NCBI RefSeq assembly: GCF_036669915.1
Contig: NC_089321.1
Span: 13,269,292 to 13,333,291 of the forward strand
DNA length: 64,000 nt
Direction: 5' to 3'
Source of the DNA: Pocillopora verrucosa
Taxonomy: Eukaryota > Cnidaria > Anthozoa > Scleractinia > Pocilloporidae
The position numbers and the translations under genes are program-made. This document shows positions 20,527-31,820 of the stretch, one piece after another (within the stretch, counting starts at the first letter, position 1; each line of letters starts with the position of its first letter). The notes beneath the pieces are model-generated. The model worked only from the letters and a program-made list of their open reading frames with translations. It made no database searches and was not told where the DNA came from.

Positions 20527-21140
20527 TATATTTCAAGCATTGCACCTACATGTGCTGTAAAATGATCAATTGATGCTTAAAAGTGAGGATTCCTTAGCAA
20601 AAAAGCTTAGCACCTCTGGCAGATTAACCTTTGTCACAGTATTGTAGAGCAAAGAATAAATAATATTATATTTCAAGCATTGCACCTACATGTGCTGTAA
20701 AATAATCAATCAGTGCCTAACAGTGAGGATTCTTTGGCAAAATAGCTTAGCACCTCTGACATATACCTTTATCACAGCATTGTAGAGCATAGGAAAAAAC
20801 ATGTTTTAAGCATTGCACCTGCACTGTACATGTGCTGTAAAATGATCAATCAATGTCTAACAGTGAGGATTCCTTAACAAAAAAGCTTTGCACCCCTGGC
20901 ATATACCTTGATCACTGTATTTTAGAGCAAGGAAAATGTGAAATTGATAATTTGAGAAAGAACTGATCAGTCAATGAAAGAATCAATCTATGCCTGAAAG
21001 CAAGGATTCCTAAGTAAAAAAAAAAAAACACCCCCAGCTGACATATTACCTTGAGCACAGCATTGTTCAGCAGGAAAATACAAGAAATTCATCATTTAAA
21101 GCATTGCACCTAAATGTCTGTAAAATGACCAATCAATGCT
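20527..21140 (+). repeat. Diverged ~140-bp tandem repeat, about four units
   Basis: The phrase caagcattgcacctacatgt recurs near 20,532, 20,672, 20,808 and 21,098, each followed by gctgtaaaatgatcaat and then gtgaggattcctta. Spacing is about 140, 135 and 290, so one unit has lost its head. Confidence 0.75.
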
Positions 21141-21222
21141 TTACTTCTATAGCTCGCTGATCCTAGCAGTATGCAAAATGTGTCTTAAATGAACTTTGTA
21201 ATGGGTCTTGCTCACCATAGAG

Positions 21223-21300
21223 TCTCTGTGGCTTGATCAGTGGTGAGCATTGGGGCATGAAATCCCTAGGTTCAATTCCACTTTGGCAAACAACATTTTT
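21223..21300 (+). repeat. tRNA-derived SINE head
   Basis: An A box, tggcttgatcagtgg (21,229-21,243), and a B box, ggttcaattcc (21,269-21,279), lie 25 bases apart as in a tRNA gene. The cloverleaf stems are poorly kept, so this is a SINE or tRNA pseudogene and not a working tRNA. Confidence 0.5.
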
Positions 21301-21575
21301 TCTTTGTTCCAAGCTCATCACAAACCGAAAAATAAAACTTTCTCTTTTTCTTACCGCGCTCAGAACTGACCATCTTTCTTATTCTAATTAGCATGTTTAT
21401 CTAACAATGGTCAAGGGGGGGAGGGAGGGGATCTCATGAAGAGATACAAGTAATTCACTGAATTTTATTTTACAACTCAATTCCACCTCCTAGAATTTTA
21501 TCCCGTGGGAGTATAGAGCTTGGTTATCAATACAAGATATAAAAAGGCACAAACCTTTTTTGAACTTTTAGGTGT

Positions 21576-21692
21576 TTATTTAGTGCTTCCGTTCTCCTTG
21601 CTTGTTGGTGTACAGGAACTTGGGCTTGTGGATACTTTCTCCACATCTCCGCCGCTTGCAAATTCCACGTCTACGTCTGCTTCATCTTCATC
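21576..21692 (-). CDS. Last coding exon of an unidentified gene
   Basis: An acceptor TTTGTTATAG precedes 39 codons in phase 0, ending at TAA (21,578-21,576). The peptide starts DEDEADVDVEF and ends TSKENGSTK, an acidic then Ser/Thr-rich tail. Codon use looks coding and the acceptor has a good pyrimidine context. Upstream exons should lie at higher coordinates but I cannot name one with confidence; 25,092-25,250 is a candidate. Confidence 0.4.
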   Translation of the reverse strand, partial: DEDEADVDVEFASGGDVEKVSTSPSSCTPTSKENGSTK

Positions 21693-23351
21693 CTATAACA
21701 AAGCTACAAAAGATTAACCCAACTCCAAATATTCGTAGACCAAGACTAATACAGATCAATAAATCACTTGCAGTTGGCCCTTTGCGATGCACAAACATTT
21801 AATTTATAGATGTGCGTGCCTTATAAAAGATTTAAACCAATTTTTTTGAGTATAAATTAAATGTATTAAGTACGGATATCACGTGCTTATGAGTATGGAT
21901 TCTTATGCATACTTGCTATAAAGATCAGCTAATTTTTCGTCATAGCTTACCATTAATACAGAGGCAGAACCACGACCATCAGAACATTAAATTTTCTTCG
22001 ACAAGTCACGGTTGTGTCCGGAATTCAAATGATTGGAATGGCTCACCTAAATTAAATGTGCAAACATGAAATTATTTAAATAACACGATTGGATATTAGG
22101 CTTAGTTCATAAATAGAAAATCATAGAGGTCATAACTAGAAATTCTTTGTTTTAAATATGTAATGTAAGCTGATTTCTGTTAAGTGAAATCTGGATTAAA
22201 ACCACACGGCGACGCAATTAAGTGTCCTCTTCAGAAATCAAGCAGCGCAAATGACCTACTCGAGGGAATCGTGTGTCCACAATTTGACTCTCCTTCACAG
22301 AAAAGTCGTTGTCATTAGCGAAATGCAATAAACTATCTGTTAAATCTAATCCTACAACGCGATTTAAACTGCATGGTGGAACAACATATAGTCACTTTGT
22401 AAAACAATGCGTGTAGGCTGTATTATTCTGTCACCATAGGGCCATTTTGTGGAACTGTCATGTAAGAAGTATCATTGTGTAACAGTAGCTACAACTTTCT
22501 ACAGTGAGTACCACTATCTAAACTGTCTACAGTAGGTACAACTATCTACACTGTCTACAGCAGGTACAACTATCTACACTGTCTGCAACTTGATAATCCC
22601 ATTGTCCATCCATGGAGTCTGTTAGCACTCCAACCGAATTTTGCATGGCACTCCGTCCATCTTCATTTGCATGCTTATTTTTCTTTGAGTTCGTGATCTT
22701 CTCGTGCAAACAGGGTGAGAATTATGTCATCATTTATTTTATTGTTTATTACATAAGTGGATGAAGTTTGTGAACCTAGAATATGCAGCAGGAGATGACA
22801 GCCTCTGAATATATTCAACATTTTTTTTTTTCCTGACTGGCTTTTTATAGGTGGTCATCATGGCAAATGTTTTGTTGACGTTTCTCCGAAAACTTGTGCA
22901 CCACCTTGTCCCTGATTGATAACAAGCCTTACTTTTTCCAGTCTCGTGGTAATGGGTTATCACTCAGAGTGGAGAAATGTGAAGGTAGCTAGCATGGAAA
23001 TATTGTCATTCCCATTCCTTATTAGTTTGCGCGCGTAAATTTTCGCGCGCGTCACAAGCATGCGCACTCATTTTGCCGCTGGGTCGCTTCCCGCCTAAAC
23101 TGTCCGACATGCGCACTTAATAAATGAGCTCTCAAAGATCTTTGGGATTAATTAATATATAACCAGGCCAGGGCACTATTACTAAGCTTTCTTCCACTGG
23201 CGGGAAAAAAAATCACATGGAATAAATATACTTAACTCCATTTCCTATGTAGACATTTTTATAAGGTTCTTGAATCTTGTTCTTTCTTTTAAATCCGGAA
23301 AATAAAAGCGATATTATTAACATTCAAACAAATTGTAGCCAAATCCCTGCA
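21693..23351. other. Mostly featureless; minisatellite at 22,480-22,590
   Basis: About 3.5 imperfect copies of a ~28-base unit (taggtacaactatctacact / gtctacag) lie at 22,480-22,590. No gene is supported. The minus-strand open frame at 22,739-22,963 has no splice or family support. Confidence 0.45.
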
Positions 23352-23485
23352 GTCAAGACAATCAGCTACAAAAGGCATAAGAGGAAAATTGGTGAATTTA
23401 ATCAGGAGCACGTGGGCCGTAACTCAGCCGCTTTTGCAAACACGATTGGTATGTTGACCCAAGTACAAGGAAATCGAGCTCGAGG
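23352..23485 (+). CDS. Possible internal exon, unidentified
   Basis: Bounded by acceptor ATCCCTGCAG and donor CGAG|GTAAGTG and open throughout, it codes KRKIGEFNQEHVGRNSAAF among about 44 residues. No family recognised and no partner exon found. Confidence 0.25.
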
Positions 23486-25091
23486 TAAGTGAATTATATT
23501 GGCCAACAAGAGGCTTACAACCACAATTATATCCATTTTTATTGGGAAACCTAACGTTGCTGTACGTCATTTCCAATTTCAGGAAATTAGATTTTGAAGG
23601 GACAATTCAACGATGCAAAACTGATTGACCATCTAATTAGTCAATTCAATGAGTTAGCCTTGCAATTCTAGTACATGGTGTCTGCGTAAAGTGCAACCTT
23701 AGATTAAGATAATCGTATAGTGGATTTCCCTACATTTAAAGTAGCACATAGGACCTGCGAAGCATACCAGGAAATTTGGATTTGTCTGCGAGGTATACCA
23801 GGAAATTTGGATTTGTCTCCTTGGAAATGTAGAGAAGTATGATATTATACCTATGGCGATATTTAAGTCGATTTCTAGGTCAACAGTCGAGCTTTGTTTA
23901 CAAGAGAACTGTAATAAATAGAAACCAGACAAGTTTGTGATTTATTGTCAAAAAATTAAATCTTAAATGATTAGTTATTGACGCCTTGAATTCGTTGAGT
24001 TTTCGCAAAGGCGAGGGCAGGATAAGAAAAGAAGAGGCGTGTAAAATTTGCCGAGAGTGTCAGGTCTGAAGACAAATAGGACGAACTCGCCAAATATTTC
24101 AAGCCTTAAACTGATAGCTGGAGACTTAGTAATTTTCCATCAAAACTCGTGGCTCTTACGCAAAGAACAGTCTATTGTTTTTAAGTCACCAAATAGTCTT
24201 GCGATTGTTGCTCAATCAATTTCGGTTGCTGTGACCCTGTTCCCCCTAAGTTTTGATCCTTCACAGGAGTCCATTATTGATATAAGTAATGAGCTCCTGG
24301 CTCCTGCCCTTCAGTACTCATGGACTTGGTATCTTAATTAAATATTAACAATAAAACAAAGTTTTTAACATTTTTTTTTTTTTTATCTGGGGGCAAATAA
24401 ATTAATTCTTAATTCCCCAAAGTAGCAAGAAATGTATTAATATGGCATCGTACCTTCAGTGAGTGAACTCGTCAATCATTACCGGTTTAACACAATTACC
24501 CATTAAAATACACTTTTTACAAGACAATTGTTAAACTGTCTAATGCATTTTTCACCAGTACTCCTTTCAACTTTTCAAATGAGTTTTACTTCAGTAAGAC
24601 GGGAACAAAGCTGCACGAAACGCGATCGGCTATGCGAGTTGAATCCACGGCCATATAATTATATTTTCTGTCGGTAGGTTCGTATACAAAACCTTTACGG
24701 TGACCGAGATAGCCGGTGCATCAGTGAAAACTGACTAACTAGTTACGCTAAATTGAACTCGAGATTATTTACCTGTTTAAAGTGAATTTTTGGGTCAAAC
24801 AGAACCCGATATATTAATTTTTTCAGAGAAATGGCCAACAGTAGACGGCTTTGATTGTAAATGATTACCTAGCATCCTTGAACACAACAGCTGTCGTGGA
24901 AGGAAAGCGGACAATCTGCTTACACTAGCATAAAAAATAAGTTGCCAGTAATAAGAATTAGCTGAAACTCAGGGGTGACGGAATTATGAGAAGTTTTTTT
25001 TTTCGGAATATGCGATGTCGAAAGACCCGATTTTGGATTTGGGATTCGATTTGCGGGAAACCTACTCCCTCGGCCAAATCTCCAAGCAATT
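23486..25091. other. No gene seen
   Basis: A direct repeat of about 30 bases occurs at 23,756-23,820 (cgaagcataccaggaaattt / cgaggtataccaggaaattt). An open frame at 24,048-24,341 lacks a proper ATG and any family signature. Confidence 0.35.
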
Positions 25092-25250
25092 ACCTGTCAA
25101 ATGAGGCTCTTTCGGCCTCTCTGAAGTTTTCCTCTTGGTATGCAAAAACTTTTTTTTCCGATGTAGAAACAGCGCAATCGAAATTTTCCATCCATCACGG
25201 AGGGAAAATACTTTTTGTGACACCGATAAAAGATCTTGTCTTTAGGTGAT
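25092..25250 (-). CDS. Possible exon, Lys/Arg-rich
   Basis: After an AACCTAG acceptor the minus strand is open for about 50 codons, including KDKIFYRCHKKYFPSVMDGK, with a stop just before a CAG|GTAATT donor-like site. It may be a decayed exon. Function unknown. Confidence 0.2.
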
Positions 25251-28200
25251 ATTTCTAGGTTAAAAGCTGTGAGTTAATTAGAAAGTATATAAGTTGTTTT
25301 ATTTGAATAGAGCTGATGTACGTATGGATTTTTTGATTGATTCAATTATTCATTCAATGGAAACCTTGCTGTGTTTGACTTACTCGAATTGCAAATTATA
25401 CAGAGCTGAGATTTTGCTATTTTATTCCATGAGAAGTATCACGCAAGCTTCGACTTCGTGGGCCGTTCTGGATTCCTTTCAGTTTTTGAGACAGAATGTG
25501 ACCCACACAATTTTAAAAAAATCATGTGTTCATTAAATACTCAGATAAGAGCCTTTGAATAAAATCAGCGCCATCATTGATACGAGTTGAAGTTTATCGG
25601 TAGGCAGTGAAAAATAATAAAAACGCATGCCACTAATATTTTTTCTCTGTGTTGTGGTTGTTCATTTAGGTCACTTCAATTTGGTTGTGCAACTCCCTGT
25701 CGAATTGCAGTTCGCAGTTATTGACATAAAATCACTAAAAACCAAAAAAGTCCCTGCATGCAATGCACGGGCAGTCTGTTTGATTTTATAGTTATTTGAT
25801 CGTGCGTTAAATCGTTAAATTTATAGAGAGAGGATATTAATGGATAGTCTCAGCTTGAGGATCGGTATGTTTTCAAACATTGGGAATAAATTCATTCATT
25901 ACGTTAAAGTGAAAAAACTAACTATCTATATCAATTTCAAGAAAGTTTAATTTGTAGGAAAAAGGGAAAGATAAAGTTAGCACTTGTAATAAGTTACATA
26001 AAAGGGTAATTAAAGAAAACAATCAACTTGAATTTGGTTTGTGATCAGCAATGACTAAACGCCGCGATAGAAGGTCAAGAAAGTCCTTAACTGACTTTCA
26101 CACCGGGGGGGAAATGTGGAAGGGGGGCTGGGGGTGATGGTGAATAGCTTCAGTTGCCCTGTTCAGCTCACTGTGTTCTGTTTTATGCGGGAGACACGTT
26201 TCTCTCATAAAGTATTTTATTTTTCAGGATTATGAATAGTAAACCACGGCTAAAACGGAAATCTGAAGAAATGGAATAGGAAAAGTGTACAACTACATCT
26301 TTCACTTTCTTCGAGCGAATTAAGATTTAATAATTTCCTCATTCAATCACATGATAAGCTAAAACACACACGATTTTATTTTGGCTTTACATTGGCATAC
26401 AAGGTATACATATAGGTCAAGCGGAAGATAAGATGTGCTGCTACAGTAGTTACACTCAAAACTAGTTCATGTACGACCGATGATCCAATATATTTCAGTG
26501 TGCATTACTAACTACAACAAATAATTATTTTTTCATCAATGCACTTCAGTCTATAAAAGTTACTTTCCCTACCCAAAGGGTATAAATGGGTAACTGCAAT
26601 GTAAAAGATTAATCTGTTGCTAACTGAATGTACATGTGTTAATTATTATAAAATCATTGTTTTAACAGTGAATTAGTCAAGAAAATATGAAAACTAAATA
26701 CAAATACAGAGACGTTACATGTGCAAGGAAACCTCGTCACTTCATTCGAGCTCCGCGCCTTAAGAAAGTTCGTCGATGCTGAATAAGAAGGAAACATTTA
26801 ATGCTTACGACTAGATTTCAAACGAGTCTTGAATGTTATTTATTTGAACTCTTTAGCGGGAGATCTCATCCCTTCCCTGCACCGTTAATCCCTGCTATTA
26901 TGTTGTAAAAATATTTCGATATAATGAACACTTGTTGTTCTTGTTCCTTTAATTACTTGCATGCACAAAACACTCAGAAAGAAAGAAATTAGCACCAAAA
27001 CCATAGCCATATAAAGTAAAGCAAAACTGTATTATTTCAGCATGCCCCCACCATGTTAAATTTTTTTGTTCGCAAGAAACGACAAATAAGATTTACTGGT
27101 GCGTTTGAAAAATTTCATAAAAATTTCTAGAAAAAAAAGAAAATATACTTTTTAAAACTGAAGGCTATGACTCCATTGTGGAAGACTGCCTCATGCTATT
27201 TACCAGGCCCTAATCGAGGCTACCTCTGTTAGTGGAGATAAATCAACCCGGTTTAGTCCTTCGTCGTGGTTCTTCCATTTCAAATACAGTAATTTCTCTA
27301 AATCAAACTGTACTGAGTTCATGTCTATGAATGTAGACCACACACTCTCTGTCGGTTATCGGCGTAACAGCCTTTGCGGGATTTGGGAGAATGCCAAGAC
27401 AGTTTGTACATCATGATCCGGAGGCAAGTGATTATAACAACCTATTCGAGGTTGTTATAATCATCCCTTGTTTTCCCGACGTACCAATATGTCAACGCCG
27501 TTAAACGGATAGAAAGCGCAGTCTATACTATTACTTTTATAAAACAAGCTCAAAATGTTTCAATTATCTATGATTTTACAATAAACGAGAGGTTTTTTAC
27601 CAATCAGATCAAGGCGCTCTTAGAATATATGTTATTTTAAACATATCCTTGGTTGCCATAATGTAAAATAATTTTCTTTTGAATGATAACTACTCAAACT
27701 AGGCTAAAGAATTTGTTGAAAAATGCAAGTGCCCTCCTTTTGGGGTTTTTATTTAAGTTTTGACCCATACTTAAAAGCTCATTTTCCGATGCATCATCAT
27801 ACAAAATCCCACATATATTTAGGAAACAAAGAATTCCCACTCGCTAACTGTTACAAAATACCAATTTTTTTCTCGCTCACTACCCCAACCAAACCCTCTA
27901 CGTAAATATCAAATGAAGACAGAAAAAACAAACAAACAAACAAACAAAAAACTAGAGCTCTGCTTTGAGGCTTGATTTAATCCCTATATTATGGTTTGCA
28001 ATGTAGCAAACGTTTCATATGGAAATCAATAAAAAGAATTTTTTTTAAATTTAAAAAAGACTAGTATAACATTGGCATAGAAAACTAAGGAAAGAAAGCC
28101 TGTTATCTGACCACTAGATGAACGAAGGATTAATTTCAAATACGATCTAGGATTTTTTTTTTTACTTTATAAAAGTGCGATTCCAAGTGACTATAAAACT

Positions 28201-28369
28201 GCTAAAATTCTGCCTGAAACAGACCAAGGCTCTGACACTTCGATTAAATGTTCAGGAAATACATTGTTCCATATATGTGTTGCTAATAGGTGATCGGTCA
28301 CTACCTTGTTTTCGCTTCTGCTTCTTGCTGTGTCACTCACCTTCATCCGGTGTTCATATTCTACTTTAA
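25251..28369. other. No gene seen; one short hairpin
   Basis: At 27,430-27,462 a perfect 14-bp stem (gattataacaacct) with a 5-base loop can form. A G-rich tract lies at 26,107-26,133. Otherwise AT-rich and featureless; part may be 3' UTR of the ROCO gene to the right. Confidence 0.35.
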
Positions 28370-28563
28370 TTACATTAGATCTGCGATAGCTGGTAGCTCG
28401 CAGTCGACTAATGTGTCATAGATTTCTCCAACACTCAGGTGGCGACGGTTTGCCACAGCGCCTAGGACAACGTCAGAAGGATTCGGATATCTCTTGTCTA
28501 AAAAGCGAATGTCGATTTGGGAGAAACCCAGCCTATCTGCCAACAGTTTCCACTCGTCTCCAC
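28370..28563 (-). CDS. ROCO gene, last exon: death domain
   Basis: The exon starts after acceptor TTTTTCTATGCAG at 28,563 in phase 1 and ends at TAA (28,372-28,370). It codes GDEWKLLADRLGF, then the SQIDIRFLDKRYPNP and SVGEIYDTLVDCELPAIAD stretches that match helices of a death domain (W..LA..LG near the start, L..L....l..ia at the end). Death domains assemble signalling platforms through homotypic contacts. It closes the reading frame of the exons to its right. Confidence 0.7.
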
Positions 28564-28773
28564 CTGCATAGAAAAAGATATTATGCACTTTCATAAATTG
28601 TGTTACAATTGGAAAAACAGATTTTGACCTTAAACTAAACTCTACTGTGGACAATATAGTCAAATGGCACAAATGCTGACTTTTCTTTGACGCGCCTTTA
28701 TCCTCCAAATTTCTTCCAAGTTATCTTTGTCTAACCCTTCTGGAAAGGGTTTTATGATGATGATGAAATTTAG

Positions 28774-29033
28774 CTAGCTATAAACTAATCTAGCTGGAAT
28801 ATAATGTGAAAACGCATCGGCAAAATCGAATCTTGTCGAGGCACGAATTCTCCGAGGCTCCATCGACGCTCTTCCTTCCTTTGACATGAGCTCAATCAAT
28901 GGTGAAGACTCGTTTATGGATAAATTGGTGTACAGGCGTCTAGTTAATTCCCTACCCGAGAGGCTGAACGTCAAATCCTTGTACTGTCTGTAAGGCATGT
29001 GACCGATCGGCATTTCCTCGTTCAACAAGGGCC
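28774..29033 (-). CDS. ROCO gene, fourth exon of the 3' part
   Basis: Acceptor TTTTTCTCTGCAG, then phase 1 (G|GG), which fits the preceding exon's donor phase. It codes GPLLNEEMPIGHMPYRQYKD and LTFSLSGRELTRRLY and on to FADAFSHYIPARL. It could be part of a UPA-like or linker domain that often precedes death domains; I am not sure. The donor is unresolved. No strong GT in phase 1 is present, and in-frame coding-like sequence continues past a TAG (LDKDNLEEIWRIKARQ), so either a short unseen exon lies between or this end has decayed. Confidence 0.5.
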
Positions 29034-29185
29034 CTGCAGAGAAAAAGAAAACAACAAAAAAAGAAAAAGAAGACAATCAAAACGAAACGGACATTGGAAA
29101 ACTTAATACCAAAATTAAACTACTAAAAATGTAATAGACGGTTAAGAATATATGAAGGTCATATATTTGAACTGCGGATAAAGAC

Positions 29186-29420
29186 ATGAATGAAAGTGAT
29201 CTTCGCAGTGATGTGCACTACTTAGGCAGTAGTGAAAATAAGGCCTGAAAAAAATTCAGGCCTGTACGGGATTTGAACCCATGACCTCTGCGATACCGGT
29301 GCTGCACCGGTATCGCAGAGGTCATGGGTTCAAATCCCGTACAGGCCTGAATTTTTTTCAGGCCTTATTTTCACTACCGCCTAAGTAGTGCACATCACTG
29401 CGAGGATCACTTTCATTCAT
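29186..29420. repeat. 235-bp near-perfect palindrome made of a tRNA-derived SINE
   Basis: Symmetric about position 29,303 with 117-base arms and about two mismatches. Each arm contains a tRNA B box (gggttcaaatcccgt) and a short hairpin (gcctga...tcaggc). The A-box half of the SINE is missing: the arms meet at ccggtgc-t-gcaccgg. It sits in an intron of the ROCO gene. Confidence 0.8.
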
Positions 29421-29594
29421 AAAAATGTAATGTAAAAAATTACATTACAGTGGATCAAAAGGGTATCAACAAAGAATCCAACAACACAAAAAAAAAATTA
29501 ATTCAGTATTTTCAGTATAAAAAGGAAACTAACACGAGTACATGGTTATTTCTCAGAGCCTCACCCCCCTTCGCCTTATCTTTCTCAAACTCAC

Positions 29595-29849
29595 CAGTAG
29601 TACCAGCGGGTGTAATCTTTCGTAAGTGTCTCACCAAGTCATCCCTTTTCTCAGATTTCGCTCTCAAAGCAAGGCAGCGAAGCATACTTTTCGTCTCGGG
29701 CTCTGGACTGGTCAAAGATGCTGGTTCCAACTGCAGAGTTTCTTTAAACTGACTCACAATATCCTCAACATCACTTGTTGAACGGAATGAAATGGACTGA
29801 ATGGAACTTTTGACATTCTCTGGCAGCGCAATTTTTTTCCGCGTCGTTC
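29595..29849 (-). CDS. ROCO gene, third exon of the 3' part
   Basis: A 255-nt exon from acceptor TTTCCAAG to donor ACTG|GTGAGT, phase 1 at both ends and joining both neighbours in frame. It codes KKIALPENVKSSIQSIS, SDVEDIVSQFKETLQLEP and LRAKSEKRDDLVRHLRKI. The last stretch looks like the final helices of a death-fold domain, which is tentative. This exon links ROC-COR to the C-terminal death domain. Confidence 0.6.
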
Positions 29850-30146
29850 CTTGGAAATGATATAGAAATAATTGAAAAAAAAAAGAGCCTCATTGAGATG
29901 ACAAACTTACGATGAAGGAAAGTTATTTGTTGACGCTCAACATCATGAACTGATAATTATGCCAGTTCCGGGAGAGAGAACATCGTTCGAAATGCTCTTG
30001 TATCACAATTTATGGAAATGGATCTTGATAGAATCCTAAAGTACTCTTAACTGTTTTTGTTGTTTTTTTTATGTACCTTGGATTTTTTCTTTTTAGTACT
30101 ACATTTTCATTATGCGATGATGACATGAAAAGAAAGTGCCTCTCAC

Positions 30147-30216
30147 CTTCAAAGGGAGATATGCCTTCTTCATCGAGAGAACTTTCAGGACCCGAGGCAT
30201 TAAAAGCTTGGGGATG
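30147..30216 (-). CDS. ROCO gene, second exon of the 3' part
   Basis: A 70-nt exon from TTTATTTAG| to GAAG|GTGAGA, phase 0 in and phase 1 out, codes HPQAFNASGPESSLDEEGIS. It is an acidic linker. Its phases match the long ROC-COR exon upstream and the 255-nt exon downstream, which supports one transcript. Confidence 0.6.
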
Positions 30217-30639
30217 CTAAATAAACAAAGCAGATTAAATCAACTTTAGATTGGCCTTAAAAAAACAAAACGTATTCGCATCTTATTGCCCCTAGCAAGG
30301 GGATGAGACTGGCTGGCTTACTAAACGGACAGCTACACGTTGCAGGCTACAATGGTAACTCTTTAAATTGAATTTGTTATTTCAATTTAGTAACGAGTAC
30401 GCCAAAACTATATTATTGCTAGGAGAGAAGTTTTTCCTTGATTTGAAGGATAGATATGATGAAAATTAAAATCGCTCGTATGGTGCAGATTTTATGAATC
30501 AATCTAGAACATCTTCAAGTGGAGACACATATCCAATACTTTATTCAACTTTGGGTTAGTGACTTCTTGCCTGTTATTAATGTTAACTTATTTCATATTC
30601 ATTTAAAATTCACCACGATGTATTGAAAGTCAGTATCCA

Positions 30640-31460
30640 GAACGTATATCCAATATATACTTATATACTTTTATACTTGGTTGTCAAGTCAAGATCTTGG
30701 TCAATGGTTCTCACATCAATACCATTACATCTTAGAAGTACTTCGATGTTCAGTTGGACCCATACACATAATCTTGACACGCATTTTCATAAAATATACA
30801 AGAAGGCAGCAGCAAGAATAAACCTCTTACGGCGTATCCGCTCTAGCATTGATACCGTCAGCGCCCAAAGAATTTACCAATCGATGATTAAGCTAATATT
30901 TACGTATTGCGGGTATAATAGTCTTTGATGGTCAGAGTCCCGCAAACACTTGATCCGCTCCACTGAGGCCAGAAGCCACGAAACCATTTCCCCTAAATGC
31001 AGTCCACAGAACTATGATCTTCGATTTTTAACAATTGACAACTTTTAACAAGAGAGAGCATGCTGCTCTGTATTTGACTGCCTTAATGGAACCATATGTC
31101 TCCCATTTAAAGACTACTTCCAACGATTACATCATAACGCGTAAAACACTAGAAACAATGGGAAACCAACAAAGCTACCAAGGGTCAAACTGGATTTTGC
31201 GCGCCGTAGTTTTTATTTTTTGGGTCCCTCGATTTTTAATTAATTACCTTTGGGTTTGAGGAACATTAACTCTTAAGTTTTATTTAGGAAAACCTAGGAC
31301 AATTATTACTTGTGATTTCTATTGTAGTCTCAGCAGTTTTTAACGAGGTGTCTTTTGTATTATAGGTACTATCTTATACATATTTTAATATTTCTTATTT
31401 CTTAGTTTTTAATTCTCAATAAGCAGGATCCCGTTGATAACAGTACTTTTGTATTGAAGG
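30640..31460 (+). pseudogene. Decayed LINE 3' fragment (reverse transcriptase tail)
   Basis: Frames broken by several shifts code DTHFHKIYKKAAARINLLRR, then SAQRIYQSMIKLIFTYCGY, then fragments of the post-RT region with PYVSHLKTT. This pattern is the thumb/C-terminal region of jockey- or CR1-like LINE ORF2. It lies antisense in the second intron of the ROCO 3' part and has no catalytic motifs left. Confidence 0.55.
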
Positions 31461-31820
31461 GTTATCCTGGTCAAATATTTCGATGATTATCATCATTATT
31501 ATTATTAATCAACTATTCAACGAAATAGAGGTGAGTGAACGTTTTAGTATACGCTTAAACTCTGAGATAAGATAGCACAAAATTATAATTTTAAATCATT
31601 TATTCCTGCAACGATTACCCAAATTTCGGGCGAAAATCCCGTGCGAGTTACTCTAAGGTAAATGACAAAGGATATGCGGAGTTTGATTAGCTATTCAGAG
31701 TCCGCCTTCAATGCTATCCACTATACTGTTATATACTATACATGTACTTGTCAAGTTCATTCAGATTATGTAAACACTGACCTTATACGAAAATGCCTCT
31801 AGACTATTAACTTAACTTAC

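Noticed and set aside
21223..21300. Functional tRNA gene
   Set aside because: The A and B boxes are present but acceptor and anticodon stems do not pair well; a SINE head is likelier.
22480..22590. Regular short repeats considered as a CRISPR array
   Set aside because: Units are imperfect and contiguous, without unique spacers, in a eukaryotic context; this is a minisatellite.
22739..22963. Minus-strand 74-codon frame as a gene
   Set aside because: No supporting splice sites or family; composition compatible with chance.
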